Shown here: positions 1 to 5,446 of the stretch, piece by piece
Layout: each line of letters opens with the position of its first letter
How positions within the stretch are numbered: the stretch's first letter is position 1
Source of the DNA: an uncultured Bacilli bacterium
GTDB lineage: Bacteria > Bacillota_I > Bacilli_A > RF39 > UBA660
Direction of reading: 5' to 3'
Length of the DNA stretch: 5,446 nucleotides
NCBI GenBank assembly: GCA_944331945.1
Contig: CALVJC010000035.1
Location: 1 to 5,446 of the forward strand
Program-made: the position numbers and the translations under genes
The notes under the pieces: model-generated
Told to the model about the DNA's origin: nothing
The model's input: only the letters and a program-made list of their open reading frames with translations
The model's database searches: none

Positions 1-212
1 TCCGTTCCTCCATCATCATAAACTTTGGTCCGAATCGCTAAAAAAGGGCCAACATTCGCTTTTGTGACTAAAATAATATCAAGCGCAATCAAACCTCCAA
101 GCACAAAAACAACAATCATAACAATCGTTGAAATCTTTTTGATTTTTTTCTCTTGATTTTCCGCAACAGCAAAATCCTCTTCGGTCAATAATTTTTTTTC
201 TTTTTTTCGCAT
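1..212 (-). CDS. Single-pass membrane protein, N-terminal part (3' end outside window)
   Basis: Seventy codons are visible, and the frame stays open to the left edge, so the gene is cut by the window. ATG 212 is supported by GGGGTGA at 217-223, five bases upstream of the start. The N-terminus (1-28) is highly charged and lysine-rich (MRKKEKKLLTEEDF). One hydrophobic segment follows at about 29-49 (STIVMIVVFVLGGLIALDII), and the remaining residues should be extracytoplasmic under the positive-inside rule. The outer part reads VGPFLAIRTKVYDDGGT (54-70). From memory this resembles small conserved Firmicutes membrane proteins with a K-T-K-x-Y-x-D-G-G-T stretch followed by an EYYGLGYKV-like motif. 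That recollection is the only family hint, and no function is known to me. The gene has its own putative extended -10 promoter just upstream and lies beyond a putative terminator, so it probably starts a new transcription unit. Confidence 0.75.
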   Translation of the reverse strand, partial: MRKKEKKLLTEEDFAVAENQEKKIKKISTIVMIVVFVLGGLIALDIILVTKANVGPFLAIRTKVYDDGGT

Positions 213-216
213 GATT

Positions 217-223
217 TCACCCC
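217..223 (-). promoter_or_regulatory. Ribosome binding site of the leftmost membrane protein gene
   Basis: GGGGTGA on the minus strand lies five bases upstream of ATG 212. It supports that start for a gene whose only visible part is its N-terminus. Confidence 0.7.
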
Positions 224-239
224 GTTTCAAAGTAATATT

Positions 240-248
240 AGTATAACA
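240..248 (-). promoter_or_regulatory. Putative extended -10 promoter for the leftmost gene
   Basis: On the minus strand the bases read TGTTATACT, matching an extended -10 (TGnTATAAT) with one mismatch. I see no good -35 hexamer 16-18 bases upstream, only a T-rich stretch, as is tolerated for extended -10 promoters. Transcription would start near 232-234, giving a leader of about 20 bases that includes the ribosome binding site. The call rests on sequence match and location only. Confidence 0.5.
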
Positions 249-258
249 CGTTTTTTCC

Positions 259-290
259 AAAAGAAAAAGAAAGTATTGCTACTGTCTTTT
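259..290 (-). terminator. Putative weak intrinsic terminator after the 272-residue membrane protein gene
   Basis: Starting within the TAA stop, the minus strand can fold as AAAAGA-C-AGTA, loop GCAA, TACT-T-TCTTTT. This is ten base pairs with one internal C/T mismatch and a GNRA-type loop. The T-rich run TCTTTTTCTTTT, partly within the stem, continues to 259. The stem is AT-rich and therefore weak, but it lies exactly between one stop codon and the next gene's promoter. It is the only hairpin plus T-run I noticed between genes in the window. Confidence 0.4.
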
Positions 291-1107
291 ACGAAACCAC
301 ATTTTCTATCCGTTCGATTAAAATATAATGTTTTGTAGACTCTTCCCACGTCAAAACATAAGTAACTTCAAGACTATCTTTTAAAAGATCAACAGGATAA
401 GTAATAAAAGAAGTAATACGAATCTCATCCCCTTTCTGGACCGCTCCAGTTAACTCTTGCGTTCCTAAAGAACATTCGCCTCCAGCATTCACATTATAAA
501 AGGCATATAAATCTTGATTTGCATCATACATCATCATAGGTCCAATTCCAGCTTTAAAATTTTGGGGAGCAATAGAAACATTCTCACCAAATAATTCACG
601 CACTTTCTGATCCAATAAAGTTCTAGAAACGGTAACTGTAGAATTACTTTTTATTGCTTCTTGAAAAGCAGAAGAATTAGGATCACTCATATTATCGAGC
701 ATTCCCTGATTCATAGACTGTCCGCAATAATGCCCCGAATCACTATAGAAAAGAGTAAGACGAGAACAATTCATCTCCAACATATCTCCTTGCGGAATTT
801 GTTGATACGCCAAATATAATTTTGACTCATCATTACTAGTAAAATCTTTCATACTAGAAAAAGACGTACAATCTCTTGTTTCGCGAAAAGTATTATAAAG
901 ATTTTGGACCAAATCACTTTGAATATCAAGAGAAACTTCCCCTTCTTCCTTTCTCTCATCTTCTGCGCTATCCTCATCTTCTACAACATTATTTTGCGAA
1001 GGAGTCAATACTTTATCATAAACAATATAGCTAACCGCTGCAATCAAAAGTAACAACACCAAAAGAAAACCAACCAAAAGCCCCTTCTTTGACTTATCAC
1101 TTGCCAT
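289..1107 (-). CDS. Membrane-anchored extracytoplasmic protein with four cysteines, function unknown
   Basis: I do not recognise this 272-residue protein. A short basic N-terminus (KSKK) precedes one hydrophobic segment at about 9-29, with no lipobox cysteine. The protein should therefore be anchored by an uncleaved helix, with its bulk outside the cell. An acidic, low-complexity linker follows at about 40-58 (EDEDSAEDERKEEGE). The outer domain (about 60-272) has cysteines at 80, 114, 128 and 212, which could form two disulfides. Its middle holds GIGPMMMYDANQDLYAFY (187-204), and the end has strand-like stretches (ITSFITYPVD, LEVTYVLTW, HYILIERIENV), suggesting a beta-rich fold. ATG 1107 follows GAGGTG by five bases. 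It lies 61 bp after ligA with no terminator between, so it is probably the last gene of that transcript; a hairpin at its stop codon may end it. In Bacillus the lipoprotein gene camS (yerH) follows ligA, but I see no similarity to CamS here. Confidence 0.85.
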   Translation of the reverse strand: MASDKSKKGLLVGFLLVLLLLIAAVSYIVYDKVLTPSQNNVVEDEDSAEDERKEEGEVSLDIQSDLVQNLYNTFRETRDCTSFSSMKDFTSNDESKLYLAYQQIPQGDMLEMNCSRLTLFYSDSGHYCGQSMNQGMLDNMSDPNSSAFQEAIKSNSTVTVSRTLLDQKVRELFGENVSIAPQNFKAGIGPMMMYDANQDLYAFYNVNAGGECSLGTQELTGAVQKGDEIRITSFITYPVDLLKDSLEVTYVLTWEESTKHYILIERIENVVS

Positions 1108-1168
1108 ATAACCACCTCTTAGAATAAGAATATCAAAAATAATCCCAAAAAAAGAAGAAACATCTATT

Positions 1169-3178
1169 TTATTTCTCCTTTACATCCTCATTTACTTTTT
1201 CTAAAAACTCTTCTTCACTCCAAATCGAAATTCCTAATTTTTTGGCTTTTTCATATTTACTTCCCGGATTTTCTCCTACAATCACAGCACTCGTCTTCGA
1301 AGAAACACTTTCCACTGTTTTTCCTCCAAAAGAAGTAATCAACTCTTTCGCTTCATCACGAGTTAAATTAGAAAGGGTACCCGTTAAAACAAAACTCTTC
1401 GCTGCAAAAGCTTCCTTTCGTTCTACTTTCTTTCCTAAGTATTTCATATTAACCCCTAAATCTTTCAACTCAGCAATGAGAATTTGATGATTTAAATCCG
1501 AAAAATAATCAATCACACTATCGGCAATTACTCCCCCAATATCCGAAAGAAAAACAAGCTCTTCTTTTTTAGCTTTCATTAAAGTATCCATATCAAGGAA
1601 AGTACTAGCCAAAATCTTTGCTTTTTCTTTTCCGACATGAGGAATTCCAAGTCCAAACAAAAGGCGCTCTAAGGAATTCTTCTTGCTTTCTTCAATAGAA
1701 TCTAGTAATTTGGTAACCGATTTTTCCCCATAGCCTTCTAACTTTATCAATTCCTCTTTCTTTTCTTTCAAACGATAGATGTCGGAAATAGAAGCAATAA
1801 AATGAAAGTTATAAAGATCTTCCATAATTTGATCACCAAGTCCTGTAATATTCATCGCTTCTCTGCTAACAAAGTGAATAAAACTTTCCACATGCCGTGC
1901 GGGACACGTTACATTAGGACAATAATAATCGACTTGCCCTTCTTTTTTTATCAAAGACGTATGACAAATAGGACACTCTTGAATCATTTCAAAATCTTTT
2001 TCCGCCCCAGTTCTTCTCTCCACTTTCGCTTCCACAACTTCTGGAATCACATCACCCGCTTTTCGAATAGATACAATATCGCCGATTTTTAAATCTTTTT
2101 CTTTTACATAATCTTCATTATGAAGAGTCGCTCTCGAAATAGTACTTCCCATCACAATTACTGGCTCCAAAATCGCATTCGGAGTAATTTGTCCAGTTCT
2201 TCCTACCGTAAAGATAATATCTTCCAAACGCGTAAGTACTTCTTCGGCTGGAAACTTATAAGCAATAGCCCACCGTGGTGTCTTCGCCGTATAACCAAGC
2301 GCTACTTGATCATCAATAGAATCGACTTTAATTACAACTCCATCAATATCATAAGGAAGTTCCTCCCTTAAAGCGCCTTTTTCATGAATATAATCCATAA
2401 CCTCATGAATATTATTAACCACTCGATTGTTAGGATTTGTTTTAAATCCTAATTCTCGAAGATAAGCAAGAGCCTCATGATGCGTATGAATACCATAATC
2501 CAAAGGATTCGGTAAATGATACAAGAAAGCATCTAAATTACGTTCAGCAGCCACCTTGGAATCTAACTGCCGAATCGAACCAGCCGCCGCATTCCGGGTA
2601 TTTTGTAAAGGAGTAAGACCTTTTTTCTCTCGATCTTGATTTAACTTCAAAAGCGTCTTCTTACTCATAAAGATCTCTCCCCGAACCTCAATCGTAATCG
2701 GCTCTTTTAATTTTAAAGGAATGCTCTTAATCGTTTTTACATTATGAGTAATATCTTCTCCCACAACCCCATTTCCTCGTGTGGCCGCCTGGACTAATAC
2801 CCCATCTTCATAATGCAAAGAAACCGAAAGGCCATCAATCTTCAATTCACAGACATACTTCGGATGAAACCCTTCCTTTTCAATTCTTTCCAAAAAAGCC
2901 ACAATCTCACTTTCATTAAAAACATCCCCTAAACTAAGCATAGGAATACGGTGCTCTACTTTTTTAAAAGAATCAATCACTTCTCCTCCTACATGTTCGG
3001 TTGGAGAATCTTTCCTCTTCCACTCAGGATGAAACGCTTCAATTTCTTGTAATTCTCTTAAATACTTATCAAACTCTTGATCTGTAATCTTAGGATCATC
3101 TTTTACATAATAATCATAATTCGCTTGATTCAATAAATCAACCAAATAATCCATTCTTTCTTTTGTCATCAAATTCAT
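1169..3178 (-). CDS. ligA: NAD+-dependent DNA ligase LigA, complete
   Basis: LigA seals 3'-OH/5'-phosphate nicks using NAD+, and is normally essential for joining Okazaki fragments and completing repair. At 669 residues it matches the family length (about 670). Domain Ia (1-70) has the NMN-binding segment YDYYVKDDPKITDQEFD at 21-37. The adenylation domain carries the catalytic lysine K113 in KIDG (113-116), TRGNGVVGED at 133-142, motif III EVRGE at 164-168 with E168, motif IV DIDGVVIKV at 277-285 and motif V PRWAIAYKFP at 301-310 with K308. An OB fold follows at about 320-395. A Cys4 zinc finger uses C402, C405, C420 and C425. Helix-hairpin-helix repeats cover about 440-580, including GIPHVGK at 511-517, and a BRCT domain with W653 covers about 592-669. 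ATG 3178 is chosen over the ATG three codons in because AAAGGAGA (3185-3192) is spaced for it. All catalytic residues are present. The only oddity is Phe36, where the Escherichia coli enzyme has Tyr35. pcrA-ligA is the classical Firmicutes operon core, here split by two genes. Confidence 0.98.
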   Translation of the reverse strand: MNLMTKERMDYLVDLLNQANYDYYVKDDPKITDQEFDKYLRELQEIEAFHPEWKRKDSPTEHVGGEVIDSFKKVEHRIPMLSLGDVFNESEIVAFLERIEKEGFHPKYVCELKIDGLSVSLHYEDGVLVQAATRGNGVVGEDITHNVKTIKSIPLKLKEPITIEVRGEIFMSKKTLLKLNQDREKKGLTPLQNTRNAAAGSIRQLDSKVAAERNLDAFLYHLPNPLDYGIHTHHEALAYLRELGFKTNPNNRVVNNIHEVMDYIHEKGALREELPYDIDGVVIKVDSIDDQVALGYTAKTPRWAIAYKFPAEEVLTRLEDIIFTVGRTGQITPNAILEPVIVMGSTISRATLHNEDYVKEKDLKIGDIVSIRKAGDVIPEVVEAKVERRTGAEKDFEMIQECPICHTSLIKKEGQVDYYCPNVTCPARHVESFIHFVSREAMNITGLGDQIMEDLYNFHFIASISDIYRLKEKKEELIKLEGYGEKSVTKLLDSIEESKKNSLERLLFGLGIPHVGKEKAKILASTFLDMDTLMKAKKEELVFLSDIGGVIADSVIDYFSDLNHQILIAELKDLGVNMKYLGKKVERKEAFAAKSFVLTGTLSNLTRDEAKELITSFGGKTVESVSSKTSAVIVGENPGSKYEKAKKLGISIWSEEEFLEKVNEDVKEK

Positions 3179-3193
3179 AAAAGTTCTCCTTTC

Positions 3194-4096
3194 TTAAGAC
3201 CACAATGGATTGTTATAAACTCCTTCTTCTACTAAATCTTGAATTGCCCTTACAACTTCTTCTTTATCTTCTTTATAAGTCACTCCATGCCATACCGCAT
3301 CTGTTTCTAATAAATCAACCTCTGCCCTTTTCTCTTGAATCGCCATTTCTAAAACATCTGGAATTAAAAATTCACAAGAGGTGAAATCTTCTTTATGTTT
3401 CTTTAAAAATTCTTCTAATTTTTCTTCTAAATAAGGAAATAAAGAAGGGGTAAAGAGCAACAAATTCATCGATACCATAGCTTTCTCATCCACTTCAAAA
3501 GCATCGGTTCCATCAAGAGGCATAGCAATGATTTTACTATTCTTTCTTTCCACAGAACTTTCAATAATCGCTTCTAATTTTCCATCCTTTGATTTACAAA
3601 CACCTCTTTTTGCCGATCCATTTGGACTAAGTGTATGAGCGACTTGATAACCTACAACTCCATAATGATTTTCCTTGATTGTATCAAGGTAATGAGATGA
3701 AATAACATAAGCTTCTCTTCCATAAAAATCATCGGCATTAATCACCGCAAAAGGCTCTTGAATGTGATCCTTCGCACAAAGAATAGCATGAGCGGTTCCT
3801 AATGGTTTTTCTCTTGTTTTTAATAATTCTTGATATTCCAAAGGAATATTATCATTCGTTTGAAAAACATATTCTACTTTCACATGAGAATCCACTCGTT
3901 TTCCAATCGTTTCTTTGAAAAGATCATAATTTTCTTTCTTAATAATAAAAACCACTTTATCAAACCCTGTTTTTAACGCATCATAAACCGAATAATCAAT
4001 CAAAAACTCTCCATTCGGTCCCATTGGTTCAATTTGTTTCAATCCTCCAAACCGGCTTCCCATTCCAGCCGCCATTACTAATAATGTTTTAGACAT
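3194..4096 (-). CDS. Sugar-nucleotidyltransferase-like protein (GT-A fold NTP transferase family)
   Basis: This 300-residue protein belongs to the nucleotidyltransferase family that joins a sugar phosphate, or similar phosphorylated compound, to an NTP, releasing pyrophosphate and an activated NDP-linked donor. The N-terminal nucleotide-binding loop is at 9-21 (AAGMGSRFGGLKQ), with the conserved Arg at 15 and Lys at 20. PLGTAHA at 98-104 matches the base-binding region of such enzymes. NADDFYG at 120-126 supplies the metal-binding aspartate (D122 or D123), and VSMNLLLFTP at 208-217 resembles the acceptor-side strand. GGLKQ replaces the PLTK found in RmlA and GalU, so the substrate cannot be assigned. 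I recall a widespread uncharacterised subfamily of this type in Firmicutes and Bacteroidetes. There is no signal peptide, so it is cytosolic. ATG 4096 is supported by AAAGGAG 8 bases upstream. The first 19 bp lie inside the end of the preceding gene, suggesting translational coupling, and ligA starts 15 bp after the stop. A role in envelope or capsule sugar supply is plausible but inferred. Confidence 0.88.
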   Translation of the reverse strand: MSKTLLVMAAGMGSRFGGLKQIEPMGPNGEFLIDYSVYDALKTGFDKVVFIIKKENYDLFKETIGKRVDSHVKVEYVFQTNDNIPLEYQELLKTREKPLGTAHAILCAKDHIQEPFAVINADDFYGREAYVISSHYLDTIKENHYGVVGYQVAHTLSPNGSAKRGVCKSKDGKLEAIIESSVERKNSKIIAMPLDGTDAFEVDEKAMVSMNLLLFTPSLFPYLEEKLEEFLKKHKEDFTSCEFLIPDVLEMAIQEKRAEVDLLETDAVWHGVTYKEDKEEVVRAIQDLVEEGVYNNPLWS

Positions 4097-4872
4097 TTCT
4101 TTAACTCCTTTCCTTTCTGTCCTAACTTTTGTTCCATCGCTTCAAAAGTACTAGATACACTTTCGCCTCGTACTTCTTCTAACAAATCCCAAAAGACTTG
4201 ATTACTTCCATCTAGAGCATACCGCATTTTCTTAATCGTTGCCACAAAATTTTGTTGTTCTTCATCATAATGCAAACGAAAATTTCTCTTATTACCATCT
4301 TTATATAACTCTTTTTCCAATAAAGGAGAGGAATCCATCAAATGGTTTTTCTCTTCTTCCACTGGAATAAAATCAAGAGCTCCTTCTCTCTCCATAAGAA
4401 TCAATGCCGCATCGAGTCTTCCCATTCCATCATGACGAACTAACAACTCATAACCTTGTTTTATTTTTTGATCAAAATCCATTTCTTTTCCTTTCTTTTT
4501 TTGCCCTTCAAACTGTGATAAATAACTTTCTTCTAATTTTGTCATACAACAAGCAAGAGCCGGATCCCGTTGCTTATTCAAAACTTCATAACCGACTTCC
4601 TCACAATAAGGGCCCTCTGTTTTTCTATGTTCCAAAGACGTTTCATAGCAATTATGTTCAAAATCAAATTCAACAACCAACCGTTCTTCATATCCTAATT
4701 GATGCGTAACCGTTGGCATGAAATATAATATAGAAGCTAATACCGTAGGCGAAACTTCTACAAAATCATCAAGAGATCCTGCATAATTATAACGAACAAA
4801 GGAACCACTTAACTTTCCTCCATTCACTCTACAAATAACTAACTGATAATCTTTCTTTAACTTTTCTTCCAT
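4078..4872 (-). CDS. Uncharacterised soluble protein with two diverged copies of a ~125-residue module
   Basis: I do not recognise this 264-residue protein. It has no signal peptide, membrane segment or known catalytic motif, is rich in charged residues and is probably cytoplasmic. I start it at ATG 4872, since AGGGGG at 4880-4885 lies 7 bases upstream. The in-frame GTG at 4878 would add two residues but sits 1 base from that site. The two halves look like copies of one module, at about 3-128 and 135-257. Matched positions include Y9/Y141, L11/L143, L21/L153, G32/G164, L34/L166, D35/D167, F37/F168 and V40/V171, then D70/D203, E72/E205 and Y76/F209. Each copy ends in a helical stretch finishing GQKKKGKEM (123-131) or GQKGKEL (251-257). 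The start lies 11 bp after pcrA. The 3' end overlaps the nucleotidyltransferase start by 19 bp, implying coupled translation and perhaps related function. Both copies have an alternating hydrophobic pattern consistent with beta strands, then helices; this fold is inference. The reading frame is well supported by packing and coding character. Confidence 0.85.
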   Translation of the reverse strand: MEEKLKKDYQLVICRVNGGKLSGSFVRYNYAGSLDDFVEVSPTVLASILYFMPTVTHQLGYEERLVVEFDFEHNCYETSLEHRKTEGPYCEEVGYEVLNKQRDPALACCMTKLEESYLSQFEGQKKKGKEMDFDQKIKQGYELLVRHDGMGRLDAALILMEREGALDFIPVEEEKNHLMDSSPLLEKELYKDGNKRNFRLHYDEEQQNFVATIKKMRYALDGSNQVFWDLLEEVRGESVSSTFEAMEQKLGQKGKELKKCLKHY

Positions 4873-4879
4873 TTTCACG

Positions 4880-4885
4880 CCCCCT
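4880..4885 (-). promoter_or_regulatory. Ribosome binding site overlapping the pcrA stop, deciding the next start
   Basis: AGGGGG on the minus strand can pair with the 16S anti-SD if one G-U wobble is allowed. It lies 7 bases from ATG 4872 but only 1 base from GTG 4878, so ATG is the preferred start. The site shares bases with the pcrA TAG stop (4884-4886), so helicase translation would terminate directly on it. Confidence 0.65.
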
Positions 4886-5446
4886 AAACTTTGGTTAAAC
4901 TTTTATGATTCTTCATCAATTTTTTAATCCCATAAGGATGCTTAAAAGCAACCGATACCAAAGAATTGGTTACTTCCACGACTCTTCCAGCTCCAAAGGT
5001 ATCATGAACGACATAATCTCCTACTTGGTAATCCACATCTTCTTCCCGTAAAACATCTTTTTCTTCCACAATCTTCTTCTCTAACATTTCATCTTTATGA
5101 ACATTGCTATCTAATAAGGCTTCATCAATCTCCCCTAAAAACCGACTAGGAGGATTCACTTGATCACGTCCAAATAACGTTCTTCTCCGAGCATTCACAA
5201 GATAAAGCTTCTCTTTAGCTCTTGTAATGGCCACATAACAAAGACGTCTTTCTTCTTCTATCTCACTATTACTCATTAAACTATTCATATGAGGGAAGAT
5301 TCCCTCTTCCATTCCAATCACAAAAACAATATCAAATTCTAAGCCCTTTACCGCATGAACCGTCATCAAACTAACTTTATTTCTTGCATCGTTATATTCT
5401 TCTTTATCATTCACAAGACTCACTTCATACAAAAAGTCTTCCAAAG
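4884..5446 (-). CDS. pcrA: PcrA/UvrD-type ATP-dependent DNA helicase, C-terminal part (5' end outside window)
   Basis: This is the last 186 codons of a superfamily 1A 3'-5' DNA helicase; the gene continues beyond the right edge of the window. The leftmost codon that could be read as a start (TTG at 5444) is an internal leucine. Numbering from that codon, motif V lies at about 25-38 (SLMTVHAVKGLEFD), followed by the family signature GMEEGIFPH at 44-52. Motif VI is at 63-76 (EEERRLCYVAITRA), with the presumed arginine finger at R75. PPSRFLGEI at 98-106 closes the helicase core. A charged linker (about 107-137) leads to a small Tudor-like domain at about 140-186, with GDYVVHDTFGAGRV and YGIKKLMK. 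In Bacillus-type PcrA this domain binds RNA polymerase. Known family roles are nucleotide excision repair, plasmid rolling-circle replication and removal of RecA or stalled RNA polymerase. The intact tail suggests the full protein is functional. The next gene's ribosome binding site overlaps this TAG stop. PcrA is preferred over UvrD or Rep because of the Gram-positive style and the ligA downstream. Confidence 0.95.
   Translation of the reverse strand, partial: LEDFLYEVSLVNDKEEYNDARNKVSLMTVHAVKGLEFDIVFVIGMEEGIFPHMNSLMSNSEIEEERRLCYVAITRAKEKLYLVNARRRTLFGRDQVNPPSRFLGEIDEALLDSNVHKDEMLEKKIVEEKDVLREEDVDYQVGDYVVHDTFGAGRVVEVTNSLVSVAFKHPYGIKKLMKNHKSLTKV

Noticed and set aside
1108..1168. Possible promoter or terminator in the 61-bp gap between ligA and the membrane protein gene
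   Set aside because: TTGATA is present on the minus strand, but no -10 at proper spacing lies before the ribosome binding site. No hairpin precedes the T-run.
1242..2371. Open frames on the plus strand at 1242-1487, 1802-2092 and 2120-2371
   Set aside because: They lie wholly inside ligA on the opposite strand, have no convincing ribosome binding sites and give compositions typical of reverse-frame shadows.
4404..4709. A 101-codon plus-strand open frame
   Set aside because: It is antisense to the duplicated-module gene, has no ribosome binding site or recognisable protein features, and is rich in Phe, Leu and His, as expected from the antisense of a Lys/Glu-rich gene.
289..4886. No TGA stop codon among five genes, hinting at TGA reassigned to Trp
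   Set aside because: Five TAA or TAG stops is a small sample in an AT-rich genome. Every Trp is encoded by TGG and no in-frame TGA occurs inside any gene, so there is no positive evidence for a changed code.
1..5446. A hidden defence system, mobile element, CRISPR array or structured RNA
   Set aside because: All but short gaps are occupied by housekeeping or hypothetical genes in one direction. I saw no direct or inverted repeats of useful length, integrase, transposase, toxin-antitoxin pair or tRNA-like fold.

Overview
The window is a compact, AT-rich segment in which every gene I can support lies on the minus strand, so transcription runs from the right end to the left. The low-GC codon choice, strong AGGAGG-type ribosome binding sites, a PcrA-type helicase and a 669-residue NAD+-dependent DNA ligase point to a Firmicutes or related low-GC Gram-positive lineage. 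An uncultured Bacilli or Erysipelotrichia-like gut organism would fit, but this placement is inference. All Trp codons in the genes are TGG, and the five visible stops are TAA or TAG.

In order of transcription: (1) the 3' end of a pcrA/uvrD-type helicase gene, with helicase motifs V and VI and the C-terminal RNA-polymerase-binding Tudor-like tail; (2) an unrecognised soluble protein of 264 residues that appears to be built from two diverged copies of one module of about 125 residues; (3) a sugar-nucleotidyltransferase-like protein of 300 residues; (4) a complete ligA; (5) a membrane-anchored protein of 272 residues with an extracytoplasmic domain carrying four cysteines; (6) after a weak terminator and an extended -10 promoter, the 5' end of a gene for another single-pass membrane protein.

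Genes 1 to 4 are packed like one operon, with gaps of 11 bp, a 19-bp overlap, and 15 bp. Gene 5 follows after 61 bp with no visible terminator, so it is probably part of the same transcript. The pcrA-ligA pairing is the classical Firmicutes arrangement for DNA repair and replication. Here two genes with no obvious DNA role sit between the pair.

I found no RNA gene, CRISPR array, insertion sequence or attachment site. No stretch of more than 300 bases lacks a gene. I see no convincing novel multi-gene system. The observations most worth following are the duplicated-module protein and its coupling to the nucleotidyltransferase inside the pcrA-ligA operon.
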